From contig SBGP01000075.1 of NCBI GenBank assembly GCA_006226595.1, positions 1 through 32,599 on the forward strand: a DNA stretch of 32,599 bases, given 5' to 3'. This DNA is from Deltaproteobacteria bacterium (GTDB lineage Bacteria; Myxococcota_A; UBA796; GCA-2862545). Each line of letters begins with the position of its first letter. Position 1 is the first letter of the stretch. The position numbers and the translations under genes are program-made. Of this stretch, positions 5,910 through 14,700 are shown piece after piece. The notes beneath the pieces were generated by a model. That model saw nothing but the letters and a program-made list of their open reading frames with translations. It did no database searches and was not told where the DNA came from.

Positions 5910-8585
5910 CTACTCGCCAATGCGGGAGTAGAAGAACATGGGCGCCAGCGCCTCTTCTTCGGTGGCGGGGGCACCACGGCGGCCGGCCATCGCGCTCGTC
6001 TCGATGGGCACGTCGGTCACGCCCTGCTCTTCGAGCTGCTCCTGCTTGTCGCGCGCCTTCTGGAGCACCGCCTCGAGACGACGGCGGGTCTCGGCCTCGG
6101 CACTGGCCTCGTCGGAGCCCTGCTCGTCGGCCCGTCCCCCACCCCACTGGTCGAGGAGCATCTCCATCGCGTCGCGGGGAAGCAGGGTCAGCGCCGTCTC
6201 GAGCTGCTCCTGGATCTGGGCCTCGTCCTCGGGCGCCGCGGTGGCCATGAGCATGACCGCGAGGTTGAAGCAAGCCTCGCCCACGCCTTGCTCGCAGGCC
6301 TCGGCACTGATCTGCAGGCCCTTGTTCCGCGATCCGGAGGCCCACGACAGCGCACCTCCCGCGAGCGGAGGAGCCGTCTTCGGCGGCTTGGGCACGTCGA
6401 GCGCGGGCAGCTTGGCGAACACCGGTGCCAGGTCGATGTCGCGCACGGTCACCTTGGGCTCGCCGGCGGTCACCGACACGGCCGGGTAGTCGCGCCACGC
6501 CTCGCGCACGCGCAGGGCCTCGAAGCTCTCGGCCTTGGCCACGAGCTCGGCGCCCTTCTCCCAGGCGCTCGCAAAGTCCGCCGTGAGCGCGGTGGCCTCG
6601 ACGGGCACGAACAGCGCGCCGTCCACCTGCACGAAGCGCTCGCTCGGGAGCCCGACGAGCACCTCACCCCCAGCCCGCAAGCCGCTGTCGACGCCGAGCA
6701 GCACGTGACCGGGCGTGGTGAGGATCACCGTGGACAGGCCCACCGACTCGTACAACGACGCGAGGAGCACCGTGAGATCGTCGCAGTCGCCGGACAGGCG
6801 CGACAGGGTCTGCCGCGGGTGCTGCACCTCGTCGATGCTGTCCGCGAACGAGGTCTGCACCGGGTCCGGCACGTAGCGCAGCGGGTCGCCCCACACGCGG
6901 GCGTGAATCGCGGCGGCCCGTCCGATCGAGCGCGTCGGCGCCTCGGGCAGGTCCCCGCCGAGCGCTGCCGTCGCGAGGTCGCGCACCGCCGAGTCCGCCG
7001 GGTCGACGAAGGCGGCCACCGACGCGGTGTTGTTCCAGTCCAGCGTGTTCAGGCGGTGGACGACGAGGCTGCTGTACGCCCGGCTCCGTCCATAGCGACC
7101 GCCCTGCTTGTACGACACCGTCGCGACCAGCGGCAGGGTGTGTGCGGCATTCGGGTCGACGCTCGGCAGGTTGTCGAGGCGTAGCGCCACCTCGCCGGAG
7201 GCATCGGCCTCGAGGTCGGACATCTCGCGCGACGCGAGCACCTGGCCGTCGACCTCGATCGCGATGCTCACGTCGGTGAGCGGATCGGTGCCTGCGTTGA
7301 TCACGGTCAGGCGCCCGAGTCCGAGCTCCTTGGCCTCCCGGGCCCGCGCCGGGAACAGCGGGGAGAGCTCGGCGGCCTCGATGCGCACGGTCTTCTGCAT
7401 CAGCCCGTCGCCGAGGTCCTCGGGCAGTCCGAGACCGAGGCGCTTGCTCGGGTCGGCGGCGGCGGCGAGGAAGGACTCGTCGAGTCCGCGAACCGCCGCA
7501 TCGAGCGCGACGAGCGGATCGCTGTCCCGGCCGGTCGCGGCGAGCAGCTCACCGTCGTCTCCGACGAGCGACGCGGTGACGAGCCAGCTGCCTTCGGCCT
7601 GAGCGAGGCTCACCTTCGCGAACCACGGCGCGGCCTCGGGGGCGTCCTTGGACACGTCCGCGACCTCGAGCCAGCGCAGGTTGCCCATGGCGGCGCGCAC
7701 GATGGACGGGCCCCGCTCCGCGACCAGCGCCGCCTCGCTCTTCGGCGCCGCCTTGGGAAGCTCGACCTGCACCCCGACCTTGCGGCGGTGCACGCGACCG
7801 AGGTCGACCTCGGCGTGGATCAGCCGATCGCTCACGTGGGTCACGCGCAGGCCCAGCCCGCCGTCGGACTCGATCATGTCGGGCAGGTCCGCGAGAGCGG
7901 CGGCGCCCTGACCGTGGAGCAGGAACTGCGAGAGCGTCGTGTTGAACGTCGCCATGCGTGCGCTCTCGACCCCGGGAAGCTCCCCGAGCAGCGCAGCGAG
8001 CGCGGTGGCCTGGCTGCGCTCGGTGAGCCCGCTGATCTTGAGGTCGGCATCCCACGGGCCGTCCGGCGCGAACTCCTTGGACCACGCGGTGATGTCCGCG
8101 GCGAGCACGCCGGGAGCGCGCTTCTTCACGTTGCCGCCGAACAGCGCCTGGCCGGGGTTCGTGCCGAACACGTCGTTCCACTCTGCGGTCTCGGCGTAGG
8201 CGGTGTCTCCCTGGGAGATGCGCACGACCTTGCGGGTCATCGTGCAGTACCAGGTCAGGCCCATCGCCTGGCTGTGGCCCGCGGTGTCCTTCTCGCACGA
8301 GAGCTGCACGGCCCACGCGGCATCGGCGTTGAGCACGGACAGCGCCTCGGGCACCTGGCCCGCAGCGACCGCGTCGGAGAGCGCGAAGGCCTGGGCCTGT
8401 AGCGAGGCGTCGAGGTCGACCACACGGTGACCGGCGTCCTTGAGTGCGCCGTGGACCCATGCCTCGAGCGGGCCCGCGTCGCGGGTGTTGCCGTCGGCGG
8501 TGACCTTGGGGACTACGACGACGCGAAGCGGCGCGTCCTGGGCGAAGGCCGGGGTGGCGAGAAGCGCCAGGAGGGTCGTCAACAT
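5910..8585 (-). CDS. Exported transglutaminase-like protein with N-terminal CsgG/FlgT-like modules
   Basis: An 891-residue product with a clean signal peptide (MLTTLLALLATPAFAQ). Residues about 18-130 have the beta-alpha pattern of CsgG/TolB-type modules (RVVVVPKVTADG; LNADAAWAVQL), and about 183-262 resembles a ferredoxin-like repeat (SGLTERSQATALAALL). A transglutaminase-like core lies at about 545-670: Cys601 in SGDCDDLTVLLASL, His627 in TTPGHVLLGVDSG, and an acidic third residue, Asp655 (VQVDG) or Glu663 (VPVEAT). The region about 750-800 contains a Sel1/TPR-like helix pair (ACEQGVGEACFNLAVML), followed by a charged coiled coil. It starts three bases after the stop of the lipoprotein gene. 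A cysteine peptidase or amide-crosslinking role in the periplasm or on the surface fits; the substrate is unknown. Confidence 0.78.
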   Translation of the reverse strand: MLTTLLALLATPAFAQDAPLRVVVVPKVTADGNTRDAGPLEAWVHGALKDAGHRVVDLDASLQAQAFALSDAVAAGQVPEALSVLNADAAWAVQLSCEKDTAGHSQAMGLTWYCTMTRKVVRISQGDTAYAETAEWNDVFGTNPGQALFGGNVKKRAPGVLAADITAWSKEFAPDGPWDADLKISGLTERSQATALAALLGELPGVESARMATFNTTLSQFLLHGQGAAALADLPDMIESDGGLGLRVTHVSDRLIHAEVDLGRVHRRKVGVQVELPKAAPKSEAALVAERGPSIVRAAMGNLRWLEVADVSKDAPEAAPWFAKVSLAQAEGSWLVTASLVGDDGELLAATGRDSDPLVALDAAVRGLDESFLAAAADPSKRLGLGLPEDLGDGLMQKTVRIEAAELSPLFPARAREAKELGLGRLTVINAGTDPLTDVSIAIEVDGQVLASREMSDLEADASGEVALRLDNLPSVDPNAAHTLPLVATVSYKQGGRYGRSRAYSSLVVHRLNTLDWNNTASVAAFVDPADSAVRDLATAALGGDLPEAPTRSIGRAAAIHARVWGDPLRYVPDPVQTSFADSIDEVQHPRQTLSRLSGDCDDLTVLLASLYESVGLSTVILTTPGHVLLGVDSGLRAGGEVLVGLPSERFVQVDGALFVPVEATALTADFASAWEKGAELVAKAESFEALRVREAWRDYPAVSVTAGEPKVTVRDIDLAPVFAKLPALDVPKPPKTAPPLAGGALSWASGSRNKGLQISAEACEQGVGEACFNLAVMLMATAAPEDEAQIQEQLETALTLLPRDAMEMLLDQWGGGRADEQGSDEASAEAETRRRLEAVLQKARDKQEQLEEQGVTDVPIETSAMAGRRGAPATEEEALAPMFFYSRIGE

Positions 8586-8588
8586 CGT

Positions 8589-11500
8589 CTACTCACAGGT
8601 TCCGGGGATGAGGGCGGCGCGGACGCCGCAGGTCGCCGAGTACTCGAGGGAGAGGTGCGTCCAGCCGAAGCCGTCGATGCGCTGCATCTCGTCGTAGTAG
8701 CTCCACTTGTCGAACTCGGTGTACGGGCCGAACTCCCAGTAGCGCTGGGAAGCCTCCCCGAAGCAGTAGGGCGATCCGTCCTCGCTGAGCGCACAGAACC
8801 GGTACGCATCGCGGGAGACCTCGATCTCCGTCCACGTCCGCTCGGGAAACAGCTGGTGCACGCCGTAGTCGCCGGTCCACGGCCAGCACCACAGGGTGCC
8901 GTCCTCCTTGACGCCGCAGCCCTTGTTGCCGGCGACGCCGAGGTCGGCCCAGGGCCCGGACTCGAGGATGCCGCCATTCGCGAGGGCCTGGTCGTAGGTG
9001 AGGTCCGTGGTGCTCCCGGTGCCGAGTCGGCGTGAGGCGCCCTCTCCCCAACACATGGCCTCTCCCGCGTCGTCCACGGCGCAGGTGAAGTCGTCGCCGG
9101 CGTGCAGCTGGGTCCACACGGTCGGCGTGGGCTCGGTCCCGACGGCCACGGTGGGACCCGCCTGGTTGTAGCCCCAGCACGCGATGCGGCCGTCCGAGAC
9201 GCGAATGCCACAGCCGTGACGGTGCCCGATGGCGATCTCGGTGAACACCTCGGAGGTGTCTTCCCACGGCTCGTACACGGGCTGCGTCGTGCCATTGCCG
9301 ACCTGGCCATTGCTGTTTCGTCCCCAGCACCAGCGATGGCCATCGCCGTCGAGCGCGCAGGTGTAGTAGAGGCTGGCATCCACGTCGAGCACGGGGCCGG
9401 CCATGACCATCACCGGCTCCGAGGCCGACTGCGGAAAGTCGCCGGAGTCGAGGGTGATCGTGCCCGTGCCCAGCTGCCCGTAGCGGTTGGCGCCCATGCA
9501 CCACAGCGCGTCACCGTCGTCGATGAAGCACGTGTGGTCGTAGCCCGAGGCGATACGCTTGACGTTCGCTGAGGTGCGCACTGTGGGCCGGTCCATACCC
9601 GGGCCAGTGCCGGGCTCGTCCCACTCACCCCACGCCCACAGGGCCCCATTGGAGTCGACGGCGTAGCTCGCGTAAGCCCCGAGCCCGAAGTCGCTCACGT
9701 CGGAGAGCACGAGCTCGGGCGACCAGGCATCCGCCGTGACCCCGAGTCCGTTGCTCTCGGTGTTGCGGCCCTCACCCCAGCAGTAGAGATCTCCCGCGTC
9801 CGTGAGGCCGCAAGCGCCCTCTTCCTCGGACTCGATGCGCGCGAAGGTCTGGGTGCCCGCGCGCACGGCCTGGAAGGCGTAGCCCACGTCGCTGCCGTCT
9901 CCGAGCTTGCCGTAGCTCCGTGAGCCCCAGCACCAGGCGGCACCATCGCTGTCGAGGGCGCACCCGTGGTCGGGCCCAGTAGCCAGCTGGGTCCAGGTCC
10001 CGCCCGTGGGATGGGCGATCTGGTTGGGCACGGGAGTCCGTTGGCCCGAGGAGGGCGGAACGTCGAGGCCGGTGCGTCCCGAGTCCGAGAAGCCCCAGCA
10101 CCACAGCGTGTTGTCGTCGCGCAGCCCGCAGGTCGCAAGCCACATCACGCCCACGTCGATCCACCGCTCGGTGTCGAGCACGACCACGGGCTCGGCCTCG
10201 TAGCTGCTGTCCTCGGTCGCAAAGCCGAGCTGGCCGTGGCTGTTGACGCCAAAGCAGGCGAGCACGCCATCCGCGTCGATCACACACGCATGGTCGCCGG
10301 TCGCATCGAGCTTGCTCCACGTCGCGTTGCCCACGCGGACGGGAACGCCGCTGTCCTGGGGAGGGATCGGGTACCCAGAGGAGTTCCAGTCACCCCAACA
10401 GTAGAGCTCGCCGGTGAGGGTAAGACCGCATGCGGCCTCGTTCCCCATCTCGACCGTCGCGAACGTCAAGCCACCGGCCACGGGCGCAATCCACCGCCGC
10501 TCCCACAGCGTGTCCTCGAGGCCGTCGCCGAGCCGGCCATGGTTGTTCGCGCCCCAGCAGTGGAGGGTGTCGTCCATCGCGAGCGCGCAGCCGTGCATGT
10601 CGTCGCCGTGGGTCTGGGCGTCGCCGTACACGGCCTTCCACGGGCCCTCGTCGACCAGCTCTGGACGCTGGCGCACGTACTCGCCCCAGCACTCCACCGT
10701 GCTCGTCCCCGAGAGGTCTTCTTCGAGGATGTTGTCGTCCGTGCCGTCACAGTCGTTGTCGAGGCTGTCGCAGGAGGCCTCGGTGGGCTCGAATCCGGCG
10801 AGCTCGGTGAGGTCGGGCTCGACCCAGATGCCCTGGTCGAGGTTGCACACGAGCGTGCTTCCCGCGCACACGCCGTCCTGGTTCGAAGCGAGCGGGAGCT
10901 CCTCGGGTAGGAACTCGTCCCACTCGCCGTCACAGTCGTTGTCGTAGCCGTCGCAGTCCTCGGCGCCGTACAGCGCGTTGTGCTCGCTGTAGTCGGGCTC
11001 CATCCACCCGCCGTTGACCGGGTCGCAGACCTTCACGGCATTGCGGCACACGCCGAGCTGCTTGTCGGCGAGCGGCGGCGTGCCCGCGTCCTCGTCGACG
11101 GCGGCATCGCAGTCGTTGTCGAGCGTGTCGCACCCGGTCTCGACCACCGCGTAGTTCTCGATCGCCGTGTAGTCGGGCTCGACGAAACCACCGCTCCCGT
11201 CGCAGACCTTGCGGGCTCCCTCGCACACGCCGTCCTGGAGATCGGCGAGCGGGGCGCTGGCGAGGTCGTCGTCGACGCCGTTGCAGTCGTTGTCGAGACC
11301 ATCGCAGGTGGCCTCGGACGCCTCGTAGGTCGCGATCTGCGTGTAGTCGGGGTCCTGCCAGCCGTTGGTGCCGTCGCACCACTGCACCTGACCGGCGCAC
11401 ACGCCCTGGTCGAGCGTGGCCGACGGCGCGGTGAGGCCGTTGTCCTCGCCGCCGTCGCAGTCGTTGTCGAGGCCATCGCAGCTCGCCTCGGTGGCTTCGT

Positions 11501-12452
11501 AGTCGGCGACGGTCCCGTAGTCGGGCTCGATCCAGCCGTTGCCGCCGTCGCAGACCTTCTCGGCACCCGCGCACACGCCCTGCTGCACGTCGGCAAGCGG
11601 CGCGGACAGCGCCTCGTCGGTATCGGCGTCGCAGTCGTTGTTCAGGCCATCACAGGTCGCCTCGACGGCCTCGAAGTCGGCGACGGTCGTGTAGTCGGGC
11701 TCGACCCAGCCCCCGCTGCCATCGCAGACCTTCGCGGCTCCCGCGCACACGCCGTTCTGGTTGTCGGCGAGCGGCGCGGACAGCGCCTCGTCGGTCTGCC
11801 CGTCGCAGTCGTTGTCGTCGCCGTCACAGGTCGCCTCGTCGGCCTCGTAGCCGGCGATCCGCGTGTAGTCGGGCTCGGTCCATCCGCCGTTGCCGTCGCA
11901 CTGCTTGAGCGCACCCGCACACACGCCCTGCTGGTTGGCGGCGAGCGGCGCCCCCTCGAGGTCGTCGACGACGTCGTTGCAGTCGTTGTCCACGCCGTCG
12001 CAGGTCTCGGCGGCACCCGGGTACACGGTGTCGTCGGTGTCGTCGCAGTCCGTGCCCCCGCAGGTGTCGGTGGCGACGCCATCTCCGTCCTCATCCGCGT
12101 CGAAGGACTCGGTGACCAGCGCATCGGTGGGGTTGCCGTCCCCGTCATAGGCGACGACCCGCGCCTCGCATGGCGCACACGCCGCGGCCATCGCGGTGGA
12201 CAGCACCTGGCTGCCACTGCCCTCGAAGCCGAGGTCGATCGCGGTCGACGCGCCCTGTCCCTGGATCTCCACGACGTAGCGGGCCACCAGTGGCTGCGCC
12301 GAGACCGACCACGACAGCTCCAGCCCCGCCTCCGCGCAGGTGAAGCCGAGGGTCGGCGCCGCCGCCTCGATGAGCCGATCCTGCGCGGCGCCCTCGATCT
12401 GCGGGGCCTCCACGCACGCGGCCAGGACAAAGGGCAACCACGACCAGCGCAT
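8589..12452 (-). CDS. Giant lipoprotein: MopE-type metal-binding repeats fused to an RCC1-like propeller
   Basis: 1287 residues. The start at 12452 gives a lipoprotein signal (MRWSWLPFVLAAC, lipobox LAAC, Cys13) and lies one base after the preceding stop; the open frame further upstream is ignored. Residues about 35-115 form a beta-rich fibronectin-like region, then DADEDGDGVATD, a type-3-thrombospondin-like Ca-binding loop. Residues about 131-565 contain eight copies of a 58-residue repeat built on CDGxDNDCDGxxDE with GVCAG and KVCDG Cys pairs, the MopE (Cu-binding) motif family. Residues about 580-1287 hold some 13 RCC1-like blades with the signature CWGxNxxGQLGxG, with extra cysteines. The protein should be anchored to a membrane and face outward. 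MopE of Methylococcus binds copper; whether this one does is inference. Confidence 0.88.
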   Translation of the reverse strand: MRWSWLPFVLAACVEAPQIEGAAQDRLIEAAAPTLGFTCAEAGLELSWSVSAQPLVARYVVEIQGQGASTAIDLGFEGSGSQVLSTAMAAACAPCEARVVAYDGDGNPTDALVTESFDADEDGDGVATDTCGGTDCDDTDDTVYPGAAETCDGVDNDCNDVVDDLEGAPLAANQQGVCAGALKQCDGNGGWTEPDYTRIAGYEADEATCDGDDNDCDGQTDEALSAPLADNQNGVCAGAAKVCDGSGGWVEPDYTTVADFEAVEATCDGLNNDCDADTDEALSAPLADVQQGVCAGAEKVCDGGNGWIEPDYGTVADYEATEASCDGLDNDCDGGEDNGLTAPSATLDQGVCAGQVQWCDGTNGWQDPDYTQIATYEASEATCDGLDNDCNGVDDDLASAPLADLQDGVCEGARKVCDGSGGFVEPDYTAIENYAVVETGCDTLDNDCDAAVDEDAGTPPLADKQLGVCRNAVKVCDPVNGGWMEPDYSEHNALYGAEDCDGYDNDCDGEWDEFLPEELPLASNQDGVCAGSTLVCNLDQGIWVEPDLTELAGFEPTEASCDSLDNDCDGTDDNILEEDLSGTSTVECWGEYVRQRPELVDEGPWKAVYGDAQTHGDDMHGCALAMDDTLHCWGANNHGRLGDGLEDTLWERRWIAPVAGGLTFATVEMGNEAACGLTLTGELYCWGDWNSSGYPIPPQDSGVPVRVGNATWSKLDATGDHACVIDADGVLACFGVNSHGQLGFATEDSSYEAEPVVVLDTERWIDVGVMWLATCGLRDDNTLWCWGFSDSGRTGLDVPPSSGQRTPVPNQIAHPTGGTWTQLATGPDHGCALDSDGAAWCWGSRSYGKLGDGSDVGYAFQAVRAGTQTFARIESEEEGACGLTDAGDLYCWGEGRNTESNGLGVTADAWSPELVLSDVSDFGLGAYASYAVDSNGALWAWGEWDEPGTGPGMDRPTVRTSANVKRIASGYDHTCFIDDGDALWCMGANRYGQLGTGTITLDSGDFPQSASEPVMVMAGPVLDVDASLYYTCALDGDGHRWCWGRNSNGQVGNGTTQPVYEPWEDTSEVFTEIAIGHRHGCGIRVSDGRIACWGYNQAGPTVAVGTEPTPTVWTQLHAGDDFTCAVDDAGEAMCWGEGASRRLGTGSTTDLTYDQALANGGILESGPWADLGVAGNKGCGVKEDGTLWCWPWTGDYGVHQLFPERTWTEIEVSRDAYRFCALSEDGSPYCFGEASQRYWEFGPYTEFDKWSYYDEMQRIDGFGWTHLSLEYSATCGVRAALIPGTCE
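10738..12010 (-). repeat. Tandem 174-bp coding repeats (eight copies)
   Basis: The core CAGTCGTTGT occurs on the plus strand at 10750, 10933, 11110, 11284, 11458, 11632, 11806 and 11980. The spacing is 183, 177, then exactly 174 bases five times (58 codons). The copies encode the MopE-type repeats of the lipoprotein and stay in frame. The exact period of the middle copies points to recent duplication or gene conversion. Confidence 0.9.
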
Positions 12453-12453
12453 C

Positions 12454-14700
12454 TTAGAAGCGAAGCTCCAGCTTGGCGTGGGCGCCGCCGAGCGTGGGGG
12501 TGACATCGAGGCTCGCGCTGGCCTTGCCGAGGTCGAGGCCCTCGAGGTTCGGCTTCACCTTGCCACCGAAGGCCATGAGTCCGGTGCCGATGACAGCGAG
12601 GCCGACACCACCCACGCCGACGGCCTGGTAGGTGTTCGCGCGCTTGTGGAAGGTCGTCGCCTCGGCAAGCGCGGCATCGGCATCCGCCTGGCGCACGGCA
12701 TTCTGGGCGAGGGCCGTGTACTCACCGGCCTTCTGGCGATCGACGGCACCGGCGTACAGCCCGAAGCCCGCGGCACCGAGCCCGGCGACCGCCGCACCCG
12801 CACCGACCATGCGGCGGGTGCGCTGCTTCGCGGAGGCCTGGGCGATGCGCTCGCCGATCTCCTTCTCGAGGGCCTCGCGCTCCTCGGCGTTCTGGGCCAG
12901 CCGGTCCTTCTCGGCCTCGGCCCGCGCCTCGTCGGCGGTCAGCGCGTCCTTGGCGATCTCGGAGCGCATGAACTTCTCGAACTCCTCGAGGGTCGGCTTG
13001 CCCTTCGTGAGCTCGCGCATGGTGTCGGCGTCGAGGTCGCGGCCCACCGCGTCGGCGAGCTCGGCGATGACCTCGTTGACCACGTCGCCGTACTTGTTCA
13101 TCGGGCCGTCGGCGCCGGCGGTGTACAGGACCTCGCCGCTGCCCACGTCCACGAAGCGGACCGAGAGCTTGAGGTCGTTGTCGAGGTGCTGGAAGCCGCC
13201 GAGCACCAGGAAGTTGGCGGACATCTGCTGGCCCATCGCCGCCAGATCGACGGCTCCCTCTTCCATCAGCTCGGTTCCGGCGGCCTCCTCGGCCCCCATC
13301 ATCGCGAGCTGGTAGGTGAGCACCTTGCGCATCTCCGCGCGCTCGACGGTCGCGAAGCCGAGGACCGGCAGGTCGCGGCCGAGCAGCTCTGCGAGACCAT
13401 CGGAGAGCCACGCGTCCTCGGCCCTGGCCGTGGTGTTGCGGAACGGGAGCACCGCGACCTTCGCGGCCACGTCGGCGAACTGCAGGCGCAGCGCCTCGTG
13501 GGCGTTGGCGTACTCGGGGTCGGCGGCCATCGCCTCCTCGAACAGCTCCTTGGCCGCATCTGGCGAGGAAGCCGCCGCGAGGCGAGCCTTGGCGACCGCG
13601 CGAACCGCGGAGTCGCTCGGCGCGCGGGCACCGGCGATCTTCATCTTCTGGACCGCGGTCATCAGGCCGGCGTCACCCATGATCTCGGTGGTCAGCTCTC
13701 GCGTGCCCTGGAACAGGTGGTCGGCGTCCGTCTTGACCACCGCGGACTGCAGGATGGCGCCGGACTCGACGTGCACGAGGCGGCCGGTGAGCGTGATCAC
13801 CTCGCCATCGGCCTTGTAGTTGCCGTAGATCATCGTCCCGGCCTGCAGGCTGTTGCCGAGCTCGACCGCGTGCTTCTCGTCGACCACGCCCATGAGACCG
13901 AGGGAGAGCTCCTCCATCACGCTCTCCATGCGGGTACGCTCGACCACCTTGAGGTCGGTGTGCTTGATCAGATCGTTGGTCACGCCGTCGGCGACCGCGA
14001 GCCCGATCCAGTCGCTGTCGCTGTCCTTGGCGTCGAGGTTCGCGAACGCGGCCACGGCGACCGGACGCTCGGAGAGGTACGCGAGACGCAGGCTCTCGAT
14101 CTCCTTCTTGCGGGCCAGGCGCATGTCCTTGACCTCGGCGTCCTTGTCGATCTGGCCGAACCACTGCACCGCGCGCTCGTCCTCGTGGACGTGGTAGTTC
14201 GCGACGGCGTTGAGGTAGTAGAAGTGCCGGGTCAGCGCGACGCGGTAGCCCTCGATGGACTGGGTCGGACCGAAGCCGACCTCGAGGTCGACCTGCTCCG
14301 CGAGCTGCTGGGCCCGGATGAAGTCGTCGGCCCGCACCGCACCGATGAGGTTCAGGTACACGGCGAGGTTCGGGTAGGTGCCGGACGAGGCCTTGCGCAC
14401 GCGGGCGAGGTCGATGCGCTCACCCTCGGGCGTGCTGCGGGCAGTGTCGAGCACGTACTCGAGCACCGGCTCGATGGCCTCGGCGCGACGGACTTCCTTG
14501 GCGAAGGTGTCCTTGTCGAGATCGCCGGTTCGTCCAGCATCACGCTCACCCAGGATGTACTTGAAGTAGGCCGAGTCCTCGGCGAGCTTGCGGAGGATCA
14601 GGGTCTCGGCCTGGTCCTCGGCCTCCTCGATGCCCGCAGCCTGGGACGGCGCAGCGAGCAGCGTGAGCATCAGGGTGAGGAGGATGGGAAGCGAACGCAT
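12454..14700 (-). CDS. Exported protein with two CsgG/FlgO-like modules and a coiled-coil membrane tail
   Basis: 748 residues. The ATG at 14700 follows GGAGT at ideal spacing and begins a signal peptide (MRSLPILLTLMLTLLAAPSQAAG); the frame continues upstream without a better start. Residues about 23-205 are helical, TPR-like. Two related modules follow, at about 212-345 (PVAVAAFAN...VVERTRM) and 412-545 (KVAVLPFRN...TVERAEM). The pattern of a beta strand VAVLPF, then VERxxM, then a strand ending in G is that of CsgG/FlgO/TolB-type envelope proteins. Then come a charged coiled coil (575-630), two Gly/Ala-rich hydrophobic segments (631-652 and 692-712) and a C-terminal Phe (AKLELRF). It is first in the five-gene unit. 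An envelope assembly or sensing role is inferred. Confidence 0.8.
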   Translation of the reverse strand: MRSLPILLTLMLTLLAAPSQAAGIEEAEDQAETLILRKLAEDSAYFKYILGERDAGRTGDLDKDTFAKEVRRAEAIEPVLEYVLDTARSTPEGERIDLARVRKASSGTYPNLAVYLNLIGAVRADDFIRAQQLAEQVDLEVGFGPTQSIEGYRVALTRHFYYLNAVANYHVHEDERAVQWFGQIDKDAEVKDMRLARKKEIESLRLAYLSERPVAVAAFANLDAKDSDSDWIGLAVADGVTNDLIKHTDLKVVERTRMESVMEELSLGLMGVVDEKHAVELGNSLQAGTMIYGNYKADGEVITLTGRLVHVESGAILQSAVVKTDADHLFQGTRELTTEIMGDAGLMTAVQKMKIAGARAPSDSAVRAVAKARLAAASSPDAAKELFEEAMAADPEYANAHEALRLQFADVAAKVAVLPFRNTTARAEDAWLSDGLAELLGRDLPVLGFATVERAEMRKVLTYQLAMMGAEEAAGTELMEEGAVDLAAMGQQMSANFLVLGGFQHLDNDLKLSVRFVDVGSGEVLYTAGADGPMNKYGDVVNEVIAELADAVGRDLDADTMRELTKGKPTLEEFEKFMRSEIAKDALTADEARAEAEKDRLAQNAEEREALEKEIGERIAQASAKQRTRRMVGAGAAVAGLGAAGFGLYAGAVDRQKAGEYTALAQNAVRQADADAALAEATTFHKRANTYQAVGVGGVGLAVIGTGLMAFGGKVKPNLEGLDLGKASASLDVTPTLGGAHAKLELRF

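Noticed and set aside
10738-12010. Possible CRISPR array
   Set aside because: The repeat unit is 174 bases, in frame and protein-coding, with no short repeats and unique spacers.
10980-12503. 507-codon plus-strand open frame with Val/Ala repeats
   Set aside because: Its repeats are the antisense of the 174-bp MopE repeats and have no independent support.
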